Source: Aldersonia sp. NBC_00410
Lineage (GTDB): Bacteria; Actinomycetota; Actinomycetes; Mycobacteriales; Mycobacteriaceae
Length of the DNA: 64,000 bases
Reading direction: 5' to 3'
Assembly (NCBI RefSeq): GCF_026342035.1
Contig: NZ_JAPENM010000006.1
Coordinates: 1 to 64,000, forward strand
The position numbers were made by a program, and so were the translations under genes. Under the pieces are notes generated by a model. The model saw nothing but the letters and a program-made list of their open reading frames with translations, was not told the DNA's origin and made no database searches. Shown here one piece after another: positions 56,525 to 64,000 of this stretch. Position 1 is the stretch's first letter; the number at the start of each line of letters is the position of its first letter.

Positions 56525-57847
56525 ATGACCGCCGTTGTGCCTGCCACCCCGATCGCTGCGGCGCGCGTCCACGACGTGCTCGCCGCGCACCTCCTCGTGG
56601 ACGGATTCGACCTCGTTCTCGACCTCACGCGCTCGCGCGGCGTGCGGTTGTTCGATGAACGCGACGGAACCGGCTATCTGGACATGTTCGGCTTCTTCGC
56701 GTCCTCGGCGCTCGGGATGAACCACCCCGCGCTCACCGACGACCCGGAGTTCGTGCGTGAGATCGCTGCTGTCGCGATGAACAAGCCGAGCAACTCCGAC
56801 GTGTACACCGTGCCTATGGCCAGGTTCGTCGACGTGTTCGCGCGCGTGCTCGGCGACCGTCGGATGCCGCACCTGTTCTTCGTCGACGGTGGTGCCCTGG
56901 CCGTCGAAAACGCGCTCAAGGTCGCATTCGACTGGAAGAGCAGGCACAACGAGGCGCACGGCCACGATCCCGCGTTGGGCACCAAAGTGCTGCACCTGAC
57001 CGGGGCGTTCCACGGACGCAGTGGCTACACGATGTCGCTGACCAACACCGATCCGGTGAAGGTCGCGCGCTTCCCGAAGTTCGACTGGCCCCGGATCGAG
57101 GCGCCCTTCCTCGCCGATGGACGCGATGTCGTCTCTGCCGAAGCGCGTGCGCTGGCGCAGGCCGAGCGGTCGTTCATCGAAAATCCCTACGACATAGCCT
57201 GTTTCATCGCCGAGCCGATTCAGGGCGAGGGTGGCGACCGGCACCTGCGAGCGGAGTTCTTGCAAGCGATGCAGCGGCTGTGCGAACGCTACGACGCGTT
57301 GTTCATCCTCGACGAAGTGCAGACCGGGGTCGGGCTCACCGGTAGCGCGTGGGCCTACCGGCAGCTCGGTGTGCGCCCCGATGTCGTCGCGTTCGGCAAA
57401 AAGGCGCAGGTGTGCGGAATCATGGCGGGCGGACGAGTGGATGAGCTGCCCGACAACGTCTTTCGGGTGAGCTCGCGAATCAACTCGACCTGGGGCGGCA
57501 ACCTTACCGACATGGTGCGTGCCCGCCGGATCCTCGAGGTGATCGAGAGCGAGGAGCTGATCCATCGCGCCGCCGTGGTCGGCACACACCTGCTCGACCG
57601 GCTCCGGTGGCTCGCCGCGCGACACGACCGGGTCACCGAACCGCGCGGGCGCGGGCTGATGTGCGCGATCACCCTCGACACGGCGGCGCGACGCGATGCG
57701 GTCGTCGCGTCGATGCTCGCCGAGGAACACGTGCTCATCCTCGGCACGGGGGAGCGCGGCATCCGGTTCCGTCCGCCGCTGACCGTCACCACCGCCGAAC
57801 TCGACGAGGCCGTCGCAGCGCTGGACCGGGTGCTCGCGCGGCTATAG
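56525..57847 (+). CDS. lat: L-lysine 6-aminotransferase (Lat)
   Basis: PLP enzyme moving the epsilon-amino group of lysine to 2-oxoglutarate, giving allysine which cyclises to piperideine-6-carboxylate. The 440-residue class III aminotransferase shows SNSDVYTVPMARFV, FVDGGALAVENALKVAFDWK, the acidic DEVQTGVGLTG and the PLP lysine in VAFGKKAQVCG. Start at ATG 56525. This enzyme and pcd supply alpha-aminoadipate; in beta-lactam producers they feed cephamycin, but no beta-lactam genes are in the window. Confidence 0.94.
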   Translation: MTAVVPATPIAAARVHDVLAAHLLVDGFDLVLDLTRSRGVRLFDERDGTGYLDMFGFFASSALGMNHPALTDDPEFVREIAAVAMNKPSNSDVYTVPMARFVDVFARVLGDRRMPHLFFVDGGALAVENALKVAFDWKSRHNEAHGHDPALGTKVLHLTGAFHGRSGYTMSLTNTDPVKVARFPKFDWPRIEAPFLADGRDVVSAEARALAQAERSFIENPYDIACFIAEPIQGEGGDRHLRAEFLQAMQRLCERYDALFILDEVQTGVGLTGSAWAYRQLGVRPDVVAFGKKAQVCGIMAGGRVDELPDNVFRVSSRINSTWGGNLTDMVRARRILEVIESEELIHRAAVVGTHLLDRLRWLAARHDRVTEPRGRGLMCAITLDTAARRDAVVASMLAEEHVLILGTGERGIRFRPPLTVTTAELDEAVAALDRVLARL

Positions 57848-57865
57848 TTCGACTGTGCGGGGTGG

Positions 57866-58207
57866 TCAGCCGGTGACCGTGAGGCCCAGTCCACCCTCGG
57901 CGAAACGACGGACGGCGGCGAGCCCCGTGGCCAGTGCCTCGTCCTCGCCCACCCGCGCCCAGGCGGTCAGCACGCCCGTTTGATCGGCGCCGAGGGTCAG
58001 CACGATCTCGCCGAGCAGTTCGGCGGTGGTGGGCTCGCAGACCGCCCAGGAATAGTGCGTATCGGCGTCCCACTGCGCGGTGCGGCGGGCCACGTACTCC
58101 GGGTCGTCGATGCCGCCGGCAGCAAGTGCGGGGCGGTCGTCGATCCGGTCGTCGGCACGCAGCGCGCGCAGATACCAGGCGCCCGCATTGACCTCGACGG
58201 GTTCCAT
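57866..58207 (-). CDS. Small GNAT-like protein
   Basis: A 113-residue protein. The pattern WYLRALRADDRIDDRPAL, then a D-P-E-Y-V-A-R-R helix and WAVCEPTTAELLGEIVLTLG resembles the N-terminal half of GNAT acetyltransferases. The acetyl-CoA P-loop (Q/R-x-x-G-x-G/A) is not evident; the segment VGEDEALATGLAAVRRF could be a remnant. It may be a truncated or degenerate acetyltransferase. It converges on lat with 18 bases between. Confidence 0.55.
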   Translation of the reverse strand: MEPVEVNAGAWYLRALRADDRIDDRPALAAGGIDDPEYVARRTAQWDADTHYSWAVCEPTTAELLGEIVLTLGADQTGVLTAWARVGEDEALATGLAAVRRFAEGGLGLTVTG

Positions 58208-58264
58208 CAGCGGCTCCGGTGGGCGGCATCGATCATGGCGTCACCCTACAAACCACCGCGGCGG

Positions 58265-60976
58265 CTACGAGCGTCGGTGTGCTCCGTCGATCTCGCGCCA
58301 CACCCGGTCCGGCGACATCGGCAGCCCGCGCACCCGCACCCCGACGGCGTCGGCGATCGCGTTGGCCAGGGCGGGGGCAACCGGGTTGTACGGCGACTCG
58401 CTCATCGACTTGGCGCCGTACGGGCCGAGGGTGTCGTAGGTATCGGCGAAGTAGACCTCGGTTCTGGGCACGTCGGCGAACTGCGGGATGTGATAGTTGC
58501 GCAGTGTGTCCGTGACGATCGTGCCCGCGCCGTCATCACGCATCACCTCGAACAGCGCGCTGCCGATCGCCTGCGCCACGCCGCCCTCCACCTGGCCACG
58601 ACACTGGTTCGGGTTCAGCACCACACCGGCGTCCACCGCCTGGATCGACTGCAGAATCTGCACTCGTCCGGTCGACTCCTCGACCGCAACCCGGAACGCC
58701 TGCACGTTGAACGCCAGCGACCGCGGTGAGCCGTCGTGCGCGCCGTCGGCCCGCAACTCACCACCCGCGGCCGCGAGGACCTCGGTCAGTGCGACGAACC
58801 TGTCGCCGCACTCCACCCCCTCGGGTCCGAGCCTGCAATCGTCGGGGTCGACGCCGGCGAGGTTCGCGGCGATCGCGACGATCCGCACTGCGAGCGAGGA
58901 CGCCGCCGAGCCGAGGGCGCGTCCGGCGACGACGATGCCCGCCGACCCGAACGCCCCGGTATCGTAAGCCGCTGTGTCCGTGTCGGATTGGCGGATGATG
59001 ATGCGGTCGGCACCGGTGCACAGCGCGGTTGCCGCGATCTGGGTGTGCACGGTGGTGGTGCCGTTGCCGAACTCCGCCGTGCCGATGTCGACGCTGTAGC
59101 CACCGTCGTGCTCGAGGCCGACCGAGCACTCGGCATAGTGCCCGCGCGGCGGGATGGTGGCGATCATCGCCGCTGCCATGCCTTCGCCGACGCGCCAACC
59201 CTGTGGTACCGCAACGTTATTGCCGCGGCGCAGCGCCTCCTGCGCCACATCGATGCATTGGTCGAGGCCGTAGCTGCCGAAGATCAGATCGGGGCCTTCG
59301 ACATGCGCGGCCACCAACGGGTCCGCGGGCGTCACCACATTGCGGCGGCGCAGTTCGAACGGGTCGATGTCGAGTTCACCTGCCAGCTCGTCGAGTGCGC
59401 ACTCGATGCCGAAAATCACCTGGCCGAGCCCGTAGCCACGGAACGCACCGGACGGAATGTTGTTGGTGTAGACCGTGCGAGCATCCACGCGCTTGTTCGG
59501 ACACCGATACAGGGCGACCGATTCCGAACAGCCGTGGAACATCACACCGGGGCTGTGGTTGCCGTACGCACCGGCATCGGCGAGCACGTCGATTGCCATT
59601 GCGGTGAGCAGACCGTCCGCGCCCGCGGCGACCGTCACGTCGATTCGCATGGGGTGGCGGCACGGCGCGCGGGTGAACTCGTCGGTGCGGGAGAACTCGT
59701 ACTGCGCCGGGCGACCGGTCCGCAACACCGCCAGCGCGACGAGATCCTCGGTGAGCAATTCCTGTTTGCCGCCGAATCCGCCGCCGACCCGGGCGGTGAA
59801 CACCCGCACCTTCTCGGTGTCGAGCCCGAGGATGTGGGCCAGTTCGTCGCGCACGAGGTAGGGCACCTGGGTGCTGGACCGGATGCTGAGCCGACCGGTG
59901 TCGTCGAGCCAGCCCATGGCCGCATGCGTCTCCAGGTGGACGTGCTGTACCCGCTGGGTGCGATAGGTGCCACGGACCACGGCTGCCGCGTCCGCGAGCC
60001 CGCGGTCGAGATCGCCGGCGCCGCCGTGTAGTTCGGCGACAAGGTTGCGGCTCGGGTCGGCGATGCGAGCGCCCGGACCCTTGTCCCCGTGCACCGTGGG
60101 CGCACCCGACGCCAGCGCCGACTCCGGATCGAATACCGCGGGCAGGACGTCGTAGCAGACCTCGATCAACCTGCACGCCTGCTGCGCGATACCCACCGAC
60201 TCGGCCACCACCGCCGCGACGCGCTGGCCACGGAAGCGCAGCACGGGGTCGAACACCAGCGTGTCGTCCGGGTCGTCGTTGCGGTCCTCGTGTCGCGCCG
60301 TCGAGAACGGCGTCGCCGGGCTGTCCTCGTGGGTGAAGACCGTCACCACGCCGGGCAGCGCCAGTGCCGCCGTGGTGTCGATCGCGACGATGCGCGCGTG
60401 CGGATGCGGGCTGCCGAGCACCGCGATATGCAGCAGTCCCGGCGGGGCGTGGTCGAGGGTGTAGGGCTCGCGGCCGGTGACGATACGGGTACTCGCGGGC
60501 GCGGCGAGTGAGCGCCCGGCCGACGGTGCGTCACCGGCCTTTTCGGTGTTCACGACACCGTGTATCGCATCCTCGATGGCGCGGTAGCCGGTGCAGCGGC
60601 ACAGGTTGCCCTTCATCCGCTGTGGCAACCGGTCGAGGTCCTCGGGCGCGAGCGCGGCCGCGGTGACCACCATGCCCGCGGTGCAGAACCCACATTGGAA
60701 TCCGGCGGCCTCGACGAACCGGCGCTGCACCGGATGCGGGTCGTCGGGAGTGCCGAGCCCGGAAACCGTGGTTACCGAGCGGCTTTCGGCGCGGAAAGCG
60801 GGATAGATGCAGGAGTGCACCGGCTCGCCGTCGACGAGCACCGAGCACGCGCCACAATCGCCTGCGTCGCAGCCCTTCTTCACGTCGAAGTGGTCGAGTT
60901 CGCGCAGCAGCGTGCGCAGACACTGCCCGGGCTGGGGCGTTGCATCGGTGTCGGTGCCGTTGATCCGGAATTTCAT
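58265..60976 (-). CDS. Xanthine dehydrogenase-family protein: fused 2Fe-2S and molybdopterin subunits
   Basis: A 903-residue protein joining two modules that are often separate genes. Residues 1-150 hold the 2Fe-2S domain: KKGCDAGDCGACSVLVDGEP and later CGFCTAGMVV...NLCRCTGYRAI for the second cluster. From about 170 the molybdopterin part follows, with the cofactor motif VGGGFGGKQ, FRGYGLGQVIFGIE near the substrate arginine and a C-terminal glutamate region SMSESPYNPVAPALANAIAD. It presumably oxidises hypoxanthine/xanthine to urate with the FAD protein upstream. ATG overlaps that gene's stop by 4 bases. Substrate is inferred from uricase and the deaminase in the cluster. Confidence 0.85.
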   Translation of the reverse strand: MKFRINGTDTDATPQPGQCLRTLLRELDHFDVKKGCDAGDCGACSVLVDGEPVHSCIYPAFRAESRSVTTVSGLGTPDDPHPVQRRFVEAAGFQCGFCTAGMVVTAAALAPEDLDRLPQRMKGNLCRCTGYRAIEDAIHGVVNTEKAGDAPSAGRSLAAPASTRIVTGREPYTLDHAPPGLLHIAVLGSPHPHARIVAIDTTAALALPGVVTVFTHEDSPATPFSTARHEDRNDDPDDTLVFDPVLRFRGQRVAAVVAESVGIAQQACRLIEVCYDVLPAVFDPESALASGAPTVHGDKGPGARIADPSRNLVAELHGGAGDLDRGLADAAAVVRGTYRTQRVQHVHLETHAAMGWLDDTGRLSIRSSTQVPYLVRDELAHILGLDTEKVRVFTARVGGGFGGKQELLTEDLVALAVLRTGRPAQYEFSRTDEFTRAPCRHPMRIDVTVAAGADGLLTAMAIDVLADAGAYGNHSPGVMFHGCSESVALYRCPNKRVDARTVYTNNIPSGAFRGYGLGQVIFGIECALDELAGELDIDPFELRRRNVVTPADPLVAAHVEGPDLIFGSYGLDQCIDVAQEALRRGNNVAVPQGWRVGEGMAAAMIATIPPRGHYAECSVGLEHDGGYSVDIGTAEFGNGTTTVHTQIAATALCTGADRIIIRQSDTDTAAYDTGAFGSAGIVVAGRALGSAASSLAVRIVAIAANLAGVDPDDCRLGPEGVECGDRFVALTEVLAAAGGELRADGAHDGSPRSLAFNVQAFRVAVEESTGRVQILQSIQAVDAGVVLNPNQCRGQVEGGVAQAIGSALFEVMRDDGAGTIVTDTLRNYHIPQFADVPRTEVYFADTYDTLGPYGAKSMSESPYNPVAPALANAIADAVGVRVRGLPMSPDRVWREIDGAHRRS

Positions 60977-61785
60977 GCCAGCTCCTCCCGGATCTGCTGG
61001 GCCAGTTCATGGGTCACGTGTGCACGCCAGTCCGGGTCGCCGTGTGCGTCGGCGTGCCAAGCTCCAGGCGGGATGCCCGCGGCGATGGCCTCGCTCAACT
61101 CGGCCGAGCCCGGCACTGCCGCGAAGCGCAGTACGTACGGGCGGTCGGTGGCCGCGGTGACGGTCAGCGTGCAGGCCCCATCGTCGTCGACTCGTCCGGC
61201 CAGCACGACACCGGAGCGACCGAGCGGAGACAGCGCCAGCTTGCGGAATGCGGTGCGGGAACGCAGTGCCGAGGTCGGCAGGGTGACGCTGCGCAGCAGG
61301 TCGCCCGGAGCAAGCACGGTTCGTGCCGCGCCGGTGACGAAATCGGTTATTGCGACGCGGTATTCGGAACCATCGGCGCGCCAGACCAGTGCCTCGCCGT
61401 CGAGTGCGGCGCACAGCGTGATCATCGCGCCCGCCGGGAAGGCCAGGCAGATATTGCCACCCACCGTCGCGGTCTTCCAGATCTTGAACGAGGCCAGCAG
61501 CGCCGCGGCGCACTCGCCGAACAACGACTGTGCGGTCCATTCCGCCGGGACCTGCCCACTCACGAGTTGTTCGATAGTGGCGGTCGCCGCGATCTCGAGG
61601 CCGGTGTCGGTCACCGACAGCGCCGGCCAGCCGAGTCCGGTGAGATCGACCAGCGTGTGCAAGTGATCCTGCGGCTCGGAAAACAGCCACGTCCCACCGG
61701 CGAGGAACGCGACACCGGGTGCAGGCCTGTCGATTTCGTCACGGGTGCGGGGCACCGAGACGACACCGATGGTCGGCAGATCCAC
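60973..61785 (-). CDS. FAD-binding subunit of the molybdenum hydroxylase
   Basis: A 270-residue FAD-binding protein of the CO dehydrogenase medium-subunit type. Motifs: FLAGGTWLFSEPQ near the N-terminus, and FKIWKTATVGGNICLAFPAGAMITLCAALDGE, where TVGGN and the following stretch bind FAD. The C-terminus is a typical VTAATDRPYVLRF fold. It provides the flavin centre that hands electrons to NAD+ or another acceptor. Overlap of 4 bases with the downstream fused subunit. Confidence 0.88.
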   Translation of the reverse strand: MDLPTIGVVSVPRTRDEIDRPAPGVAFLAGGTWLFSEPQDHLHTLVDLTGLGWPALSVTDTGLEIAATATIEQLVSGQVPAEWTAQSLFGECAAALLASFKIWKTATVGGNICLAFPAGAMITLCAALDGEALVWRADGSEYRVAITDFVTGAARTVLAPGDLLRSVTLPTSALRSRTAFRKLALSPLGRSGVVLAGRVDDDGACTLTVTAATDRPYVLRFAAVPGSAELSEAIAAGIPPGAWHADAHGDPDWRAHVTHELAQQIREELA

Positions 61786-61790
61786 CGAAC

Positions 61791-63137
61791 TCAGCCGGCC
61801 TTCGCGACCAGCGCGGCATGCGCGGCGGCGACCTGAGTGGCCACCGACTCTTCATCGACGGTGCGGACCTCGTCGCGTCGCACGACGGCCTCGCCGCCGA
61901 CGAGCAGCAACTCGAGCGGCGGCTGCGAACCCAGCACTATCGCGGCGACCGGATCGGTGATCCCCGCATGCGCGGGGCCGTCGAGCCGCCACAGCGCCAG
62001 ATCGGCGAGTTTGCCCACTTCGATGGACCCGATTTCGTTCTCGCGGCCGAGCACCTTGGCGCCGCCCATGGTAGCCAGCCGCAGGGCCTGACGCACCGTC
62101 ATCTCCCGCGGGCCGCCCCGAGCGCGCGCGAACAGCACGGCCTGATGAGCCTCCTCGAGCATGCAGCACGACTCGTTGCTCGCGGCGCCGTCCACGCCGA
62201 GGCCGACCGTGACACCGGCCGCCGTCATGTCGGCGACCCGCGCGATGCCCGCCCCGAGGCGGGCGTTCGAGGTGGGGCAGTGCGCGGCGGCGGTACCGGT
62301 CTCCGCCATGGTCGCGATCGCGGCATCGGAGAGGTGCACGGCGTGGGCGTACCAGACGTCGGGGCCGGTCCAGCCCAGCTTCGCCATGTACTCCACCGGG
62401 GTGCAGCCGAACTTCTCCAGGCAGTACGCCTCCTCGTCGAGGGTCTCGGCGAGGTGGGTGTGCAGCCGGACCCCGCGTTCGCGCGCGAGGATCGCGGACT
62501 CGCGCAGCAGATCGTCGGTAACCGAGAAGGGGGAGCACGGCGCGAGCGCGATCCGCACCATCGAGTCGAACGAGGGGTCGTGGTGGGCATCGATCGTCGC
62601 GGCGCTCGACGCCAGGATCGCGTCGATACTCTCGACCACGCTGTCCGGTGGCAGCCCGCCCGCGCTGTGCCCCAGATCCATCGAACCGCGGGTCGGGTGG
62701 AAACGCAGCCCGACGTCGGCTGCGGCGGCGATCTCGGCCCCGAAGACGTCACCGCCCTCGGCAGGCACGACGTAGTGGTGATCGGTGGTCGTGGTGCAGC
62801 CGGTGCGGGCCAGCCACGCCAGCCCGCCCGTCGCGGCGACCCGTACCGAGTCGTCGTCGATTCCTGCCCACACCGGATAGAGCGTCGTCAGCCATTCGAA
62901 AAGAGTGTTGTCCGCTGCCAATCCGCGGGTGACCCACTGATAGAGGTGATGGTGGGTGTTGACCAGACCCGGGGTCAGTGCGCACCCCGACCCGTCGACG
63001 ATCGTCGCTTCCGGATCCGCGGGCGCGGGCCCGGCACCGACTGCGGCGATGCGACCGTCGGCGATCACCACGTGGCCCGAACCGAACTCGGTGCCTGCGG
63101 CATCCATGGTGACCACAGCGCAGCCGTCGATGATCAT
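61791..63137 (-). CDS. Probable 8-oxoguanine deaminase (amidohydrolase)
   Basis: About 448 residues, TIM-barrel amidohydrolase. Metal ligands: NTHHHLYQWVTRGL (H-x-H), HTHLAETLDEEAYC, AHAVHLSDAA and GVDGAASNESCCMLEEAHQA. The order resembles 8-oxoguanine deaminases, which make urate directly, so the product would feed uricase. ATG at 63137 (MIIDGCAVVTM) gives the family length; an upstream ATG at 63227 would add 30 residues and overlap uricase by 28 bases. Guanine or other purine deaminase is an alternative. Confidence 0.78.
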   Translation of the reverse strand: MIIDGCAVVTMDAAGTEFGSGHVVIADGRIAAVGAGPAPADPEATIVDGSGCALTPGLVNTHHHLYQWVTRGLAADNTLFEWLTTLYPVWAGIDDDSVRVAATGGLAWLARTGCTTTTDHHYVVPAEGGDVFGAEIAAAADVGLRFHPTRGSMDLGHSAGGLPPDSVVESIDAILASSAATIDAHHDPSFDSMVRIALAPCSPFSVTDDLLRESAILARERGVRLHTHLAETLDEEAYCLEKFGCTPVEYMAKLGWTGPDVWYAHAVHLSDAAIATMAETGTAAAHCPTSNARLGAGIARVADMTAAGVTVGLGVDGAASNESCCMLEEAHQAVLFARARGGPREMTVRQALRLATMGGAKVLGRENEIGSIEVGKLADLALWRLDGPAHAGITDPVAAIVLGSQPPLELLLVGGEAVVRRDEVRTVDEESVATQVAAAHAALVAKAG

Positions 63138-63199
63138 GCGGTGCGGACCGGTACGCGGCTTGCGGGGTTGGACCCATTCCGCGAGCCGCGAGCCGGCGC

Positions 63200-64000
63200 C
63201 TACCCCACTACCGAGTATGTCGCCCATGACGGCCCCGCATCCGGTGCATCGCTGCGCTCGACCGTGGCCTGAATCAGGCCGTAGGGACGGTCGTCGGCAT
63301 TGAACACCTCATTGTTGTTGTCCAAACCAAACTTCGAGAAGTCGTAAAGGAAGTGGTGCTTGTTGGGCGCCGACATGCGGACCTCGGCAATGAACGGATA
63401 CTTCTCCAGCACCGCGGTACCCATCGCGTACAGCGTTTGCTGCAAAGCGAGTGACTGCAGGTTCGCGAACCGCTCGACCATCGCCTCCTGCACCCCGGTA
63501 TACACCGAATCGAAGTCGAGATCTGCTGTGGTGTAACGCCATCGGGCCACGAGCGCAGTCGCCATCACCCGATCGTGGGTGGCCTGCAGCGTCGTGTAGG
63601 GATCTTCCATGAAACCGGCGAACTCCGAGCCGGTGGATTTGAGCAGGACCAGATCCTTGAAACCGCTGACGATCCAGGACTTCTGCTCGTCACCCGTGCC
63701 CTCGACCGACACCGACGCAGTGCGCACCTCCTGCCCCTTACGCAGCCAAGTGTGGTTGTGTTCTTCGCCGTTCACCGTCGCTCGCTCCCACGCGTATTCC
63801 TCCAACTCGATCAGCGCCCGCCGGACGGGCGCGATGTCGTCGACGTAGTGCGTTGCCAGGTCGAGGCCGAACTGCTCGATGGTGAGCAGCCCCTTCTCCT
63901 TGGCATACGCGTACGCGGTGTTCTTCTGGGTATCGGTCGGTAACACCTTGGCCTGGTCGCCGACGAGGTGCGCATCGGCGAAATCGCCGGTGAGCGCACT
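63200..64000 (-). CDS. Urate oxidase (uricase), 5' partial
   Basis: Cofactor-free oxidase turning urate into 5-hydroxyisourate. The frame is open to the window edge (GDFADAHLVGDQAKVLPTDT precedes the first in-frame start), so the N-terminus lies outside the window; 266 residues are seen. Motifs: LPTDTQKNTAYAYAKE with catalytic Thr-Asp-x-x-Lys, SGFKDLVLLKSTGSEFAGF, and NKHHFLYDFSKFGLDNNNEVF near the C-terminus. It is the upstream gene of the purine-catabolism cluster here. Confidence 0.93.
   Translation of the reverse strand, partial: SALTGDFADAHLVGDQAKVLPTDTQKNTAYAYAKEKGLLTIEQFGLDLATHYVDDIAPVRRALIELEEYAWERATVNGEEHNHTWLRKGQEVRTASVSVEGTGDEQKSWIVSGFKDLVLLKSTGSEFAGFMEDPYTTLQATHDRVMATALVARWRYTTADLDFDSVYTGVQEAMVERFANLQSLALQQTLYAMGTAVLEKYPFIAEVRMSAPNKHHFLYDFSKFGLDNNNEVFNADDRPYGLIQATVERSDAPDAGPSWATYSVVG

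Overview
The window is high-GC, gene-dense chromosomal DNA of a mycolic-acid actinomycete (order Mycobacteriales). Gene content fits Nocardia or a close relative best: DnaE2, SatS, MfpA, a SAM-IV riboswitch, ESX-type substrates, DUF2236 proteins and a 13E12-type HNH protein. The core gene order matches, from memory, the M. tuberculosis stretch from dnaE2 (Rv3370c) to lat (Rv3290c). Shared landmarks include trmL, mfpA, folD, metX/metY, icd1, trpS, dacB1, sdhCDAB, cdd-deoA-add, satS, upp, pmmB-PNP, amiB1-amiA1, lpdA, glpD2, nei, lhr, pcd, lrpA and lat. No rRNA, tRNA, CRISPR array, prophage or complete insertion sequence was seen.

Layout. 1-5.3 kb: dnaE2 (cut by the window edge), trmL, an orphan mfpA, folD and a small membrane protein. 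5.3-8.1 kb: a metY-metX methionine operon behind a SAM-IV riboswitch. 8.4-13.9 kb: icd, an MFS exporter, exonuclease III, trpS and a YihY-type membrane protein. 13.9-16.0 kb: a DUF2236 protein and a D,D-carboxypeptidase. 16.1-20.2 kb: a five-gene, translationally coupled locus on the minus strand. It holds a WXG100 protein, an 816-residue WXG100-like/linker/C-terminal-domain protein, a putative immunity protein, a free-standing paralog of the C-terminal domain and a second paralogous immunity protein. This reads as an ESX-linked polymorphic toxin locus and is the most interesting part of the window. 20.4-23.8 kb: sdhCDAB ending in a strong hairpin terminator. 24.1-27.3 kb: cdd-deoA and add, with a broken MscS-type channel remnant between deoA and add. 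27.4-30.8 kb: satS and a four-gene EspC-like/NlpC-P60/unknown/YbaB cassette. 30.9-37.4 kb: upp, a hexose-phosphate mutase and purine nucleoside phosphorylase, an enoyl-CoA hydratase and two M20 amidohydrolases. 37.4-39.3 kb: a divergent MFS/TetR pair with visible operators. 39.3-44.7 kb: a gamma-glutamylcyclotransferase, lpdA, glpK and glpD. 44.7-54.4 kb: a second DUF2236 protein with a divergent TetR regulator, nei, lhr, a histidine phosphatase, an OsmC protein and a 13E12-type HNH protein. 54.4-57.9 kb: pcd, lrpA and lat for lysine catabolism. 57.9-64 kb: a small GNAT-like protein and a purine-catabolism cluster (xanthine dehydrogenase, probable 8-oxoguanine deaminase, uricase cut by the window edge).

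How the genes work together. Nucleotide salvage and breakdown is spread through the window (cdd, deoA, add, upp, PNP, hexose-phosphate mutase, then xanthine dehydrogenase, deaminase and uricase). The metY-metX operon is under direct S-adenosylmethionine control. glpK and glpD form a divergent glycerol module. lat and pcd convert lysine to alpha-aminoadipate next to an Lrp regulator. Two separate ESX-associated cassettes suggest more than one type VII secretion substrate. A short palindromic repeat occurs twice in opposite orientation, once after dnaE2 and once supplying the start of deoA.
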